Part shown: piece by piece, positions 11,005 to 22,559 of the stretch | Position numbering within the stretch: position 1 is the first letter of the stretch | Layout: each line of letters begins with the position of its first letter | Assembly: GCA_027186245.1 (NCBI GenBank) | Contig: CP114485.1 | Coordinates: 7,440,001-7,504,000 of the forward strand | Length of the DNA stretch: 64,000 nt | Reading direction: 5' to 3' | Origin: Coriaria nepalensis | Taxonomy: Eukaryota > Streptophyta > Magnoliopsida > Cucurbitales > Coriariaceae | Made by a program: the position numbers and the translations under genes | Notes under the pieces: model-generated | What the model saw: only the letters and a program-made list of their open reading frames with translations | Databases searched by the model: none | Told to the model about the DNA's origin: nothing

Positions 11005-13665
11005 GCATAGAACTGTCAAAATGGATTGGATTTCTTAGCTCGGCCTGTTATAGATATACTGGATCAGGCTTGAACTTACTTTCAAGTCTGCCAGCCTGGC
11101 ATTTTAGGCTTGGGTGGGCCCGTACATGCCTGGCCGAGCCTAACTCGTCCCAGCACACCAATAGTTTATTTTTAATCCTTATAGTTTTTTTTTTCTTTTT
11201 ATTTTACCTCCCTCACATAATAATTTTTAAATTTTCTCTTATTCGAATTTTCCTTATAAATATCAAATTTTCACTCTAATTCTTCCTCATATTTTCTCTC
11301 ACATACACTCTCTGTCTATTATATAATCTTCTAATTCATAATACTCTAAATTATAATTAATCTTCATTCTTCTATAATTCCTAATTTCCTTATCATTAAT
11401 TCAATCTCTTATCCTTAATCTCAATTCTTAATCCATTATTTTTCATAAATTAAATCAAGGTACATGGTAATTAATTTTTAATGTTAACAATGTTATTGTT
11501 TATTAATTATTATTATACTTAATGTTAATACTTTATTTTTTTTATTTAAAATTTTATTTATTTATATTTTTTATGATTAATCATTTGCTCTTAAATTCTT
11601 ATATAGGAAATTTGATCATCATCAATATGACTTCAACTCTTTAAATGAGTATTAGCAAAATCTTTACGTTGAAATTGGCTTAAATTCACCGGTGATACCA
11701 TCAGTTCCAACACAATATAATATACTACCAAGTTTACCACCACCACTATCTTCTAATAACGATACTACTACTGTCGCAAATACAATGCATACAAAGGGAC
11801 GTAATAAGCGAACATATGATATTTGGGATACATTCAACATAGTTCCACACAAAAATAAGAAAGGTGAGAACCTTGATGGTGATAATGTGCAAGTATATTT
11901 TGGTCACAAATCCAAATGATGGAACTAATCACTTGAAACTCCACAAAGAAAAATGCATAGCTAAAGATGGTGCATGTATGAATCAAATTCAACTGAATTT
12001 TAGCATTGATGGTCTAATGGATGTTAGAGAATCTCTAATTATATTTATTGTTGCTACTAATTTACCTATTAAGTTTGGCGATAGTGTCTATTATGAGAAG
12101 CACATTAGAAGAGCATATAACCACAATATAAGAGTATAAGTAGAAATACTACTAGATCTCACATACTGACATATTTCAGAAAAAAATGTGATAAATTAAA
12201 ATTAGAATGTAGTGATTTAAATCTTACTTTTGCCTTGACTTCTAATATTTGGAATGCATGTTCTAAATAGGACTATTTATGTGTTGATATTCATTATTTA
12301 GATTTAGAATGGACTTTAAATAAAATATTGATAGGATTTAGAGTTATACATAAAGCATATACTAGTAAAAATATGTGATTTAATAATGGAAGTCTTAACT
12401 GAGTTTGATATCAAAAGCCATATAATATCCATAAATATGGATAATGTTGCGACAAATACAAGTGTCATCTCTTTATTTGAATCACGGCTTAGCCAATATA
12501 ATGGTGGAATTTTCCTATATCAACGTTGTGTGTGTCACATCATAAACCTCATTATGAAATCAGGTATAAAAATACAGTAGGTAAACTGTTCTATTGATAA
12601 AATTCAATTAACATTATCTTGGATTAGTAGTTCGAATTCTAGGCTAGCTAAGTTTAAAAGATATTGTAGGGCATTCAATGTGAAGTCTCGAAAGTTTGGA
12701 GCCGATATACCGATAAGGTGAAATTCTACATATTTGATGTTGAAAAGTACCCTCTCATACAAAGAAATAATTAGTGTTTTTTTTTAATTATTGTGATCCT
12801 CATATTCTATTGAGTAGTTCTGATTGGGATATACCTACAAATTTTACATACTTTTTAGAAATATTTTATGATTCTACTATTCGATTTTCAGGTGATTATT
12901 ATCCTACATCTCCTCTTGTTTTGCATTCGCTAGTTGAAATTTTTAACTTGTTTCAGATCTATGAGAATGATGAAGTGTTTAAACATGTTGCTTAGAAATT
13001 AGTTTCAAAATTTTAAAAATATTGGAAGGAAATTACTTTTTTATATAATTTTACTTTTATATTAGATCATACGATCAAGTTACAAGGTCTAACAAATACT
13101 CTTATATTTATGAGTCAATATATAAATGTTGATTATTCTTCCACTATTACTAACGCTACTAACAAGTTATATGAAGTGTTTGGTGTTTATAATAATAAGT
13201 ACAGCTACTTGTGGCAACAGACACAAGAACTAGAGATTCGACCTAAGTGGAAGAATTGGAATTTTGTTAGCGATTTTGGTTCCATTTCCAATTCCAGTTC
13301 CAATTTCATCGGGATAAAATTCTAAACATACCTCAAAATTGATTTATCATTTTTTGATTCTTGTGCAAATGATTCAAAATCCTTATGCCTTTTGGATTAG
13401 TGGAAAAAAAGCTCTACACAATTTTCTATACTAGCACAACTTGCATGAGATGTCTTAAGTGTTCCTGTCTCAACATTTAGCATTGGTGAGAGAGTTATTG
13501 AAGATAGGATAACTTCGTTAAAGCTAAAATTGGTTGAAGCATTCTTATGCATAAGGGATTCGAAGCATACAGAGCTCATCAAGATCAACATACAACTCAT
13601 AATAAAGACTTGATTCAATATTTCTAGAATATGTTTTTAGATGAAGAAACTTTTGAAGCGGGAAG
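11005..13665 (+). mobile_element. degenerate hAT DNA transposon
   Basis: The left end near 11005 reads TAGAACTGTCAAAATGG, a hAT-like terminus, followed by GC-rich subterminal motifs (11035-11155) with CTCGGCCTG, TGGGCCCG and CGAGCC words, as is usual for plant hAT elements. Transposase relics follow in order to about 13620. The right terminus was not found. It may have been lost where the viral-like segment starts. Confidence 0.65.
11692..13620 (+). pseudogene. hAT transposase pseudogene (BED finger, RNase H-like core, hAT_C)
   Basis: Broken frames in correct order give a BED zinc finger (GTNHLKLHKEKC, near 11930), a conserved stretch around RESLIIFIVATNLPIKF (near 12030), and the hAT catalytic-fold motif RCVCHIINLIMKSG (near 12545). 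The insertion-domain region with SGDYYPTSPLVLHS (near 12900) and the C-terminal dimerisation block DVLSVPVSTFSIGERVI (near 13460-13510) follow. Many stops and frameshifts separate them. The protein would normally cut and paste the element in the nucleus; this copy cannot. Confidence 0.8.
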
Positions 13666-14171
13666 TAGTTCTACGGTCCACCAATGACCAACCACTAGAA
13701 TATAGGATTTGGTATGATGAGGATGCCCCTTATGGTATCTCTCCCGACGTTCCTTGGCTCATGAGAATGTTTTACCTCAAATGATGGGACAAATATCACC
13801 TTGATAATCACCAGAGTGTTTACCATAAAAAGAGAATAATTAAAGTCCCAAGATCTCCTCCTTCCTCATCAACATGCCTCCCTCCAGGAGCAGAAATAGG
13901 CGAAGTACTATCTCAATTCTCAACAGAAGATCTGAGGAATTTCCTCAACGAAAAACTCAGAGGCAATACTGTTGAGAAGGAAGATAATAGCGGAAAATGG
14001 ATCCTGCACACTGGTCGAAAGGAAAACTTGACCCCTTTTAATAAGGAAGACCCCGGGTTGGACCTTGCAATATTTCAAGACTCTCAGGACCTGTATGAAG
14101 AGTATACCCCTCTCAAAGAATCCTTACCATCTAAAAATAGGGATAAAGGTAAAGGGAAAATGACTCTTTAA
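13641..14171 (+). pseudogene. endogenous pararetrovirus ORF end (one in-frame stop)
   Basis: One frame of 177 codons is interrupted by a single TGA at 13782-13784; its first codons may still belong to the hAT tail. The readable product has an acidic, Ser- and Lys-rich C-terminal part and no domain I can name. Its viral assignment rests on context: it ends 200 bp before a TATA-like promoter, poly(A) signal and tRNA-Met primer site, the order found around the intergenic region of a Caulimoviridae genome. The leader after it matches a second fragment at 29.2 kb. It is either the end of the viral polyprotein or a separate last ORF. Confidence 0.5.
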
Positions 14172-14329
14172 TTTGTCGACCACTGCCTCAGGATCATTCT
14201 ACTCCACCTCTATCCAAAACTTGCACGCCCGATCGTACTTTACAAAAGTAATTTGTCATGAGTTGGAAATAATGCCCCGACACCTTTTCACTTTAATTAA
14301 AGTAGTTTTCAAAGGTTTGCCTTTTATCG

Positions 14330-14652
14330 GTTCTTATCAAAACTGAATCTTTGTAATTATTGCTTGGCTTTAAATAGGAAAGCTTGGGTGCTCAGTAGGC
14401 ATTGAATATTAGAATATCTGATTTGAAGATTAGAAAATTGCAAGCTTCCTTACTTTGTAAATAAGCGTGAAAAAAATAAATACTAGTGTGACTATACTTA
14501 ATGTTTATCTCCTGCTTCTTTCTCCTATGTTTTCTTTTCATTTGTTTTGAAATTTACCTCGACCTCTTTCTCTCTCTCTCTATATTACCTGCTTCCGCTA
14601 TTCTTATCCTTCATCCTCTCTCTCTATCTTTGTTTAACGATTCAGGTATACT
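14330..14652 (+). promoter_or_regulatory. pararetrovirus-like intergenic promoter and leader start
   Basis: A TATA-like TTTAAATAGG lies at 14369-14378. About 100 bp later come TTGTAAATAAG and AATAAA (14475-14480), the compact promoter and poly(A) order used by caulimoviruses for a terminally redundant transcript. A CT-rich leader (14565-14630) leads to the primer site. Confidence 0.45.
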
Positions 14653-14665
14653 TGGTATTAGAGCC
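14653..14665 (+). other. tRNA-Met-type primer-binding site
   Basis: TGGTATTAGAGCC differs at one base from the canonical TGGTATCAGAGC complementary to the 3' end of initiator tRNA-Met. Reverse transcription would start here. The preceding DNA is coding plus promoter rather than an LTR boundary, which favours a pararetrovirus over an LTR retrotransposon. Confidence 0.65.
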
Positions 14666-14808
14666 AAGAAAGTAAGTTAGCCGTGGAGGAAGGTTCTTAG
14701 AATCCCAACTATCAAGTGACCAACTAACTGGGGGGAAGATTCTTAGAATCCCTAAACTCAAGTTTGAGTCAGCCGTTAGCCACAGTCAGGGAGGCGTAGG
14801 CATTAGGC

Positions 14809-14810
<2 letters not shown>
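14666..14810 (+). other. pararetrovirus leader fragment with duplicated GGTTCTTAGAATCCC motif
   Basis: GAGGAAGGTTCTTAGAATCCCA (about 14686-14707) recurs nearby as GGGAAGATTCTTAGAATCCC (about 14734-14753). The same motif occurs on the - strand at 29240-29260 behind another primer site. The segment stops at the TA repeat beginning at 14811. Confidence 0.6.

Positions 14811-14840
<30 letters not shown>
14811..14840. repeat. TA dinucleotide microsatellite
   Basis: About 15 uninterrupted TA units mark the right end of the viral-like fragment. Confidence 0.95.
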
Positions 14841-14842
<2 letters not shown>

Positions 14843-16085
14843 ATTGGTACCTAAACGTTGGCTAAACTATATATCTTTTCTGAAAATTTAAATCACGGTA
14901 TGAATATTAACATTTTTCCAAATCCTTGGCAGAGTTGTGGCCGAGACTCTTTCAAATTATATATTTTTTTTAAAAATAGAAATTAAATTAAATATTTCTC
15001 TCTATTTTTAACTCAATTTTTTTAATCACCTCATTATTTTAAATCCATTTTGTTTTCTTCATCTCTTTACCACCACCTCCGCTGACCCCTCTTCCACCAG
15101 CCGCCGCCGGAAATAATCTTTCTAAATTTGAAGAACTAAAAATTTTATATCATTAGCATTTGTTTTTAAAAATTTTAGATTATTTAATGGCGGGGGCCAA
15201 TGGAGGTGGGGCGAAAATAGTGACAGATGAAGTAATAAAAAAATTTATTTAAATTAATGAGGCTGATTAAATAAATTTACAGGTAAAATATTAAGGTTAA
15301 AAATAGAATGAAAAATTTAATTTGTATCAATTTTTTAAAGAGTTAACAATCTTGTGTGTTATTTGTACTTTTCCAAAGTTTCTGAACTTAAGTTTACTTT
15401 CAAAAGTTTATTAATGTAAATTATACTTTTTGAGTTTTGTTTTAACAGTAAATTATACTTCGTGATTGGTCCTTATTGACGCATAATAGATGTATTCTAG
15501 CCAGATTCACTGCCTCATATACTTCGTGCTTGTTTCTAAAGGTTGTAACAGTGCTTTTGTTTTGGCAGACAAATGTTTATGGCTTGAGCATGCCTTTAGG
15601 CTTTAGGAGTACTGCAAACCTTAAGGGAGTTTCATAAAAACTGCATGATGACACAATTAACGCATATGCAGATGAATGTCCTTTTAGATCCATTACAAAA
15701 CCAGTAAGTAACCTGCGACCCATGTTATGACATAGTTCGGAATGATGTTTATTATCATGCTCACGACATACGCAATCCGTCATTACATTAACTCACTAAG
15801 ATTTTGTTAAGTTTGGATCCAAAGTGCAGTTTGGACTTATAATTCTGGTTTAGCTCAAAATATAACTTAAGACTCATTATTCTAAACGTCAGATAAACCA
15901 AATAGAACCAACTCTGTATGGTTCATTCTACTACGGATTCCTATTGAGGGGGCAAAAAGGAAATTTGAAAATGATATCCAAGTCACTAAGAAAAGTCTCA
16001 GACCTGCTGAGAAATTCAAATTCATCGAGATATGAAAATACATGCCATATCTAACAAAGATCCAGAAGCGAAGTTTGATCAAACT
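14841..16085. other. spacer, no gene recognised
   Basis: AT-rich sequence with a short GC-rich island (15066-15115, CCACC and CCGCCG words). An exon-like + strand interval (about 15570-15691) sits between TTTTGGCAG and a GTAAGT-type donor, but its frame has an early stop and no recognisable product. The downstream exons expected for a UBP gene were not found. Confidence 0.4.
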
Positions 16086-16090
16086 TGTAC

Positions 16091-17848
16091 CTTCATTTTA
16101 AAGCTCATGTTTTTTGCAGAGCGCCCTGTTGAGTTCATGCACGTCGTGCTGCATAAAGGAAACACATATATTTGTCCCACATAAAAGATTTTGTCAGCTC
16201 TTTCGAAGCAATCTGTCTCTCTTTTCGAGTCATATCCAGTAATCAACTTAACCCTACGAACAAGAAACCTCAGCTTCAACTATGAGTGTATCATTCACAA
16301 GATAACCTCTGCTAGGGTCGTCTAATTCACTAAGAGGCAAGAAAGATGTAAAACCCCAATCATTCTCACTTGCCTTGAACTGATGTTGTGTATCTGCAAA
16401 GGTGCACATAGCCAGTGTTACAGTAAATCTCTTATATACAGCATATGAGTGCTTGTGAGTGGAAATGAGAGAACATTGACAACAAGACTTGGGTTTAAAT
16501 GTTTGAGCACATATAATATAGTGTTTCTTTAGATTGAGTAAACTTTCGTTTTGACTTTTTAATTGTTTCCCGTTTCTTCTCTTCTTAAGACAAAATATTG
16601 ATACTTGCTTCCTAGTTGTGTCAGGTTACACTAATATGCAGATTAAGTAGACTAGAAACTCTAGAAAGTACTTTAATGAAAGCCGGGAGGGACGGGGTCA
16701 TAAAGTTCATTAAAAATGGATGAAATGGGAATTATTGCTCAAAGAAGCAATTAAGAAAAGAAGTTTACATAAGCCAAGCCAAAGTCCAGTGAATAACATA
16801 GAACGACAATATATGTAAAAGCACAAAATGTGGTACTAGCTAGAATTCCAATAAGTGTAAAAAGTAATGAATTGATTTGCTGGGTTACCTACCTTTTTTC
16901 ACTGAATAATTGTTATCAATTAGACTAATAACCTTTAAGCTATATTGTGCACAACGGCTCCACCCATGTGGCAAACTTGCAGAATCAGCGACATCTAAAT
17001 ATATAGACAAATGATCCACATTGTTTCCCTTTGGAAATACTAGTACACGCCTGCAAGAGCAGAGCCAAAAAAGGATATGCATATAAATTAGCTAATAACA
17101 CACAAAGACATGCATCTGTTAGTGAGAAAGAAAGCGATTATACCATTTATAACCACCAACAAGAAAAATGTCTGAATAATGCTTCTTTTTGTTTAGCCTG
17201 GAATAATTTTCAATTCTCCATATAAATTTAGATGATGGAGGATCCTCAACTGACTGACCGTCAGCTGTGTTTCCACTTTCAGGTTGTCCAACAACTCCTG
17301 ATTAGCAAATGGAACACCCACCAAAACATAGGAAAACACATACATCAGAACCGTATCGGTCTTAGTCCTTACAGCTGAGAATCAAAATCCACAGTGGTTA
17401 AATAAAATTCGTACACAGATGCTATACTGAGTAATAAAGTAACACCTAAAACAGAGGGAATGAATACCCCGAGAAAATAAGTTGTAAAACCATCAGATTG
17501 AGCTAACGATTTAGATCATCCTTTCCAGTATACACATGCTACAGTTACTTCCAAAACATTTATTTAACAATGCAACATGTATTGTTGCTACGATGACCGA
17601 CTATGCCATTTTTTCTCAAGTTTTTTCTTCGCAGACTAAAAAGAGAACAAATATATATCCAAATCACAATTGACTCCATTAGATCGAGGAAAACCTTTGA
17701 TAAATTGCAGTCATGGAAATGACATGAAAATCTAGTCAATTGAAAGTGAACCAAAAATAAATAAATCTTACAACCTGCCACTGTCTGGTGCTTATCCTCC
17801 TCTAAATCAGAGTGCCGAACGAGCATCTCGTCCTTCTCTTGTTGCCGC
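16091..17848 (-). pseudogene. UBP12/13-like: UBP12/UBP13-like deubiquitinase relic (MATH domain, catalytic Cys box deleted)
   Basis: Exons on the - strand are about 17775-17848, 17144-17297, 16893-17050 and 16091-16393, with good GT/AG borders that join in phase. They encode the acidic N-terminus (EMLVRHSDLEED) and most of a MATH/TRAF domain (VEDPPSSKFIWRIENYSRL, KKHYSDIFLVGGYKW, VLVFPKGNNVDHLSIYLDVA, DWGFTSFLPLSEL, GYLVNDTLIVEAEV). Just after the MATH domain a one-base insertion brings TAG (16254-16256). In the shifted frame the text continues YDSKRET, then jumps straight to SKELTKSF and HDVHELNRALC. Roughly 60 residues that hold the catalytic Cys box in this family are missing. No later exons were seen. 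Intact UBP12/13 remove ubiquitin in the nucleus; this locus could at most make a MATH-only fragment. Confidence 0.85.
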
Positions 17849-18267
17849 AAAAACAGTAAAAAAAAAAATCAATAGTAACACTGGATCAACCAAAACCAAC
17901 CATACACTAAAAATCAAAACACCAACGAATGAAATTGTAATAAAATTGCACCTCGCTAAAACCCCAAATGATGAACCCAAAGCCACTGATTATCCAACAA
18001 AATAATAGATGGTTTAAAGAAAAACGAAATTAACTTAGCTCACAGAAACACCGATTAAGCTGACACATAGTAAGCCTGTTATATATAGCCTTCTCTTTGT
18101 AAACCTCATGAACTTATGCTGCACATGAGTCTATCACCATTTAAGGGAGACAGATAACCACTGGCTATAATAGGCTTCCATTGAATTTAAAGAAAAATAA
18201 TAAAAGCTGCAAGCATTGAGATGTCTTCTTGTCAAGACAAGCATGCATGCATTTGATTATTTGCATG

Positions 18268-19112
18268 CTAAAAAATATTGCATATGATATGAAAACAAAA
18301 GATTACCGAGCCTTTTAGCTCCATCCCCTTGTTACTTTGAGCATGCTCCGACGGAACTGGAATTTCCAGCTCCCCATTGTGAGAAATTTTTGCAGAAGGA
18401 AGAGCTCTCATCTGAGGACCAGATTTGATGGATCTCTGAGCAACTTCATCCTTTGTTACTACTTCTTGACAAGAATCTTCTCCATGGTCAATACGTCCAC
18501 ACCTAGAACAAAAATCCGAAAGTTTCTCATACTTAATTATCGCCCACGTTTTAGTGCCCTCTTTCCTTGGGAACCAAAAACCAGGAAAAAGAGGGAATTG
18601 AACGTTGACCATAACCTGATTCTCAAAAAGCTCCTCCTCAATCCTCCGCCATTGCCACAGAAAGGTTCCTCTATCTCCACAACACTTCCAATCTTACTCC
18701 CAATAATTTCCGCATTCTTCTTACTCATCAATTCCAACGGAAGATCATGAATCTGAAGCCAATAAGGTAAATACCAGAAATTAATCTCGCTTAGGGCTTG
18801 ATCAGGTAGCCATCTCTGTAAACTGAAGCAACTCTCCATTACTGTCCAAGGCCTACTATCTAAAGCATCATCCATATGCTTTTCATCCGAAAAGCAAATG
18901 CTAAACGTGTTGTTACCTAAATTGCAGATGTCGGAGGCGATATTATCCGGCCAGATAGCTCTAAGGGCGTTGATAGCACCTGGGTCATCCAGAGACCTCT
19001 CAGTAATGATCTTCCCCACAGCCATCCATTGAACAGCAGTCTGTGCGAGGTGTTCTTCGTCTACCTCGAGGTCGAGAGTGAAATCTTCCATTGGAAAAAA
19101 CAGAGAAAGCAA
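18268..19112 (-). pseudogene. DUF4283 plus zinc-knuckle protein (LINE ORF1-like), frameshifted
   Basis: The first frame (ATG at 19112, or a better start at 19091 giving MEDFTLDLEV) encodes a DUF4283 domain: SICFSDEKHMDDAL, PWTVMESCFSLQRW, then FWYLPYWLQIHDLPLELMS. Near 18612 an apparent one-base loss moves the frame, after which FWFPRKEGTKTWAIIKYEKL and a CCHC knuckle CSRCGRIDHGEDSC follow. This pair is typical of plant LINE ORF1 and related retro-derived proteins that bind nucleic acid. No reverse transcriptase follows. A donor-like GGCTCG|GTAATC lies at the end of the frame, about 400 bp upstream of the UBP relic on the same strand. A chimeric transcript is conceivable but unproven. Confidence 0.75.
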
Positions 19113-20900
19113 GTAAGGTCAAACGGTGAACAGAAAGCAAGATGAAGAAAGAAGAAGGGGGAGAAAACGTCCTTCACTTTCAGTCGCTCTTTCCCATGTC
19201 TCTTTATATATCTTTCAAAATCCGGGAAAAACAAATTCAAACCAGCACTGTCTTATCGAAGCTGGCGTACGTGGTGTGCTGTTGACGTGGCACTCGAAGA
19301 GAACTCGTTCTTTTTTCATTTTTAGTTAAACTATTTTACCCTCAGTGATGTGACGTAATTAAAATGTGATCAATATTCTTAAGAGTATTTGATAAATTAT
19401 CAGTGTCTAGTTCCTTTTTTATTTTTATTTTTAGCTAAACTATTATTTTGATCCCTTAATTTACAATGAATTTCAATTTGGCCCCTACACTTATTCGACT
19501 CAATACCATCACTCGACGATTTAAGATGGACTATTATTTTTGATCTTTTAGTGTCATTGGGTCAGTAAGCCTAACGAGGACAGAGTTGAGATTCAGTAAT
19601 TTTGACCTCGGGAAAACTATCACAAGTAATTTCGATTGTGTATTTCCGAGTTTATTGTAAATTGAATATGGTTAGCATATAATCATTTCTATATCAAGGG
19701 TCGATTTGTTATTTCTATAATAGCATAATTTAATGCCTCAATAAAATCACCTTGACGCATTCAACATTAATTGGTATGTTATGTATGCCTTTTTCTTCCA
19801 CCATTTACTCTTTATATTCAACTAAATCATACTTGATCGTAAAAAAAAATACACAGCTAATCATCATATAGAAGTAAGCATTTGCTCAAATTTCAATTTA
19901 GAACTCTAAACTCATATTAAACCCATGATCCAAAGCCATTTTTGCTTCTGCCCTCACTCTATTGAGGATCGACGATAGACATATTATTAGGATAAGGAAA
20001 TAAGTTCTATGTAATATGTATTATTGTTGTTAAAATTTTTAAACGAGACTTAAAATACGTAAGAATATATTTTTTTAAAAATGATATTTTCATCCGTTCG
20101 ATTTTTCTTATGAATTTGAATGAGAATAATCTTTAGGATATTACCGATCTTAGTGAATCTGTATAAATATGAATGTTCTAAATATTCTAATAGTAGAAAA
20201 TGGAAAAAAAAGATAAAGTCAGTTTCTCTTCTCCTAATAAATTAACAGATAATTTTGTATTAAACAATAAGACATTAGTCAATTCAAGAAATATTCTATT
20301 TTCAATTTTATTAAAATGTAAATGGTGTTAAACATCAATAATTGATATCATATTCCTTACAAAAAAAGTAAAAAATTTATTTGAGAAATATTTTCTATTT
20401 GGATTGCCTCTATAACATATTTTAATCTTTTTTCATAAATATTGTTCAACTACAGTGTTGTTCCTTTCAACTTCGATGTTATAATTCTTAAAAGTATTGA
20501 AAGTCTCTTATGTTTATTAAGTAAACGAAAATATGTGTCTCTAGAACAATTATTTATAAAAATTACAAAAATACTTTTGTGATAAGTCTTCTTAGTGAAA
20601 CTAAATTTACATAAAAAAAGGTATATTTGAGCTTTATTTTACGTCGTAAAATAGTTTAAGAAAAAAACTTTGTTGTGTGAAAAGTAAAGATTTACTGAAC
20701 CAAATATGCCTTTAGAGTTTGGTCATGAGAGTTTTACATTAAAATTTCAATAAGGAAATTATTTTAAGGGAGAATACAGTTTATAAAATCTTGGGTGAAA
20801 TCTTAAAAATAAAAGAATAAAAAGAAATTATTTAGAATTTCTAAATTTTGGAGGCCCTAGTTTTAATAATAATAAGATTAAAAAAAATTATAATAAAGAA
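19113..20900. other. intergenic spacer, nothing recognised
   Basis: AT-rich DNA with no supportable gene, RNA or terminal-repeat structure. A stretch at 19430-19640 has the wording of non-coding transposon ends, but no partner was found. Confidence 0.45.
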
Positions 20901-22450
20901 AAGAAAAGGCCGAAAGGGGTCACGGGCTAAATAAGCCAATGCCCACCTCCTTCTCTCTCCCAACGGAAGAAATCAAAAAGGGGGAGCGAGAGAGAGAAAT
21001 AGAAAGAGGAGAGAGAGGGAGAGAACCAAAAGAAAAGGTGGGAAAAAATAGAAAAGATAGAGAGAAAGGAAAAAAAGAAAGAGAAAAGAAAGGAGAGATG
21101 GGGACATAAAGAAAAGGAAAATAAGGGAAGAAAGTAAAGAAGCAAAGATAAAGCGAAGAAGAAAAAAAAAAGAGAAAAGAAAAGAAATGAGAGAGAGGGG
21201 GGGGGGTGAATAATAGAAAAAGATGGGAAAGAAAGAAAACGAGAAAAGATAGAGATAAAAAGGCAGAAAGGAAGAAAAAGGAGAAAATAAAGGAGAGGGA
21301 AAGGAGAGAAAATAAAGCATATATAAAGATGATTAAATTTTCTCTCATAATTAAATATACTATTATTAATAAAATGAATTTAGAAATTCATTATTATATT
21401 TAAATATATTTGTTAATTAATTAATTAATAATTATTATCTCATAATTATATATTTTCTTAAGAAAATAGTTTTCTTTGCAATAATTATCTCATAATTATC
21501 TTATTTTCAACTTTTGTCACTTCTATCTATACAATGTTTAATAGAGGTGATCTAAGAATTATGGACTTATAATTTTAAGTTTTAATAAATTAGATTATTA
21601 ATTAAATTCTTTTAATAATAATAAATCTTATTTATTAATAATCACAATATTATTCTACTAAAAATATGAGATTACACTCTTACAATTGTAGAACAAATTA
21701 TTGAGCAATCTCTAGTAGTCCATTGATATTGTTATTACATGCAATTCAATCCTCCAATAATTGATTCATAATTAGAGTTGGTTAAAATTACCGTTGGTCA
21801 AAATTATCATTTTATCCCTTTAATTATCTTTTATTTTTAAGTACCATTAATCCACTAGTGAACGGTCAATTTATAACTTAATTATAAATTTAAGTTCAAA
21901 ACCATTCAGTTCCAGAATTAACATTTAATGTAACCAATATACAATCTTTTATGAAGAAAGTTTAGACTATTTATCTGTAAATCATGTTCCCAGCCGCTTA
22001 TCCCAATGAACTTCTAAAACAAAAGTTTTTAGTCTATTTTATAAACAAACTGTAATGACTTAATCAAAAGAACTAATTGACATAAATAGGAATTCATGAC
22101 TACTTAGGATTCAAATTGATTTGTATATAAATCATCTATTGATATGAATATAACTTTTTATGTCAAACGGTATGTTAATAAAGAATTAATTCATATCGGG
22201 TCATGTTCTATATAATCCAATTATATAAAATATCTCTACTAAGATGTGAATGAACATCAATGTGAACCGGATCTAGATCACTTACATTCATAATATTAGT
22301 AGACCGTACTAGCAATCACATATTAAAGATTTCATACTTTAATATTGTAGGCAATTTATTTCATCATCTATAATATTAATCATCTTGTACTAATATAAGA
22401 TTATAGTTAGATAAATAAATTTAGAATTTTCTAATATTAATACACATTAT
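20880..22450 (-). repeat. decayed copia-type LTR relic
   Basis: Read on the - strand, this is a long AT-rich non-coding block, then a TATA-like TATATATGC (near 21320), then a pyrimidine-rich leader and GGAGGTGGGCATTGG. That order is U3-R-U5-like. No second LTR, primer site or coding interior was found, so a solo or truncated LTR is the best guess. Confidence 0.4.
20960..21315. repeat. about 350-bp purine-rich tract
   Basis: The + strand is almost purely A and G, with GAGAGA, GGAAAA and AAGAAAG words and a 10-G run (21197-21206). Open frames of up to 142 codons on the - strand are Phe/Ser/Leu low-complexity artefacts of the tract. Confidence 0.9.
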
Positions 22451-22553
22451 TCAATAATAACATATTCAAATAATTATATATAAAAAATATCACTTTCATT
22501 AATTTCATAAAAATATAATTATTACATTTTATTTTCTAATATTAATACACATT
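22427..22553. repeat. 22-bp direct repeat, 105 bp apart
   Basis: TTTTCTAATATTAATACACA plus TT occurs at 22427-22448 and 22532-22553. It may be a small segmental duplication at the edge of the LTR relic. Confidence 0.8.
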
Positions 22554-22559
22554 TTGGTT

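Noticed and set aside
13641..14665. Reading this as a 5' LTR plus primer site of a copia element
   Set aside because: The sequence just upstream of the promoter is coding, no LTR partner was found, and the leader matches the fragment with the movement-protein core.
15570..15691. A + strand exon between good acceptor and donor signals
   Set aside because: The frame has an early stop and no recognisable product; splice-like words alone are common in such DNA.
16091..16393. Treating the UBP locus as a functional gene with an unusual active site
   Set aside because: A frameshift, a stop codon and loss of the Cys box occur together and no downstream exons were found.
18337..18750. 137-codon + strand ORF
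   Set aside because: Antisense to the DUF4283/zinc-knuckle coding sequence.
20920..21348. 142-codon - strand ORF and its companions
   Set aside because: Phe/Ser/Leu low complexity caused by the purine tract on the + strand; no protein-like pattern.
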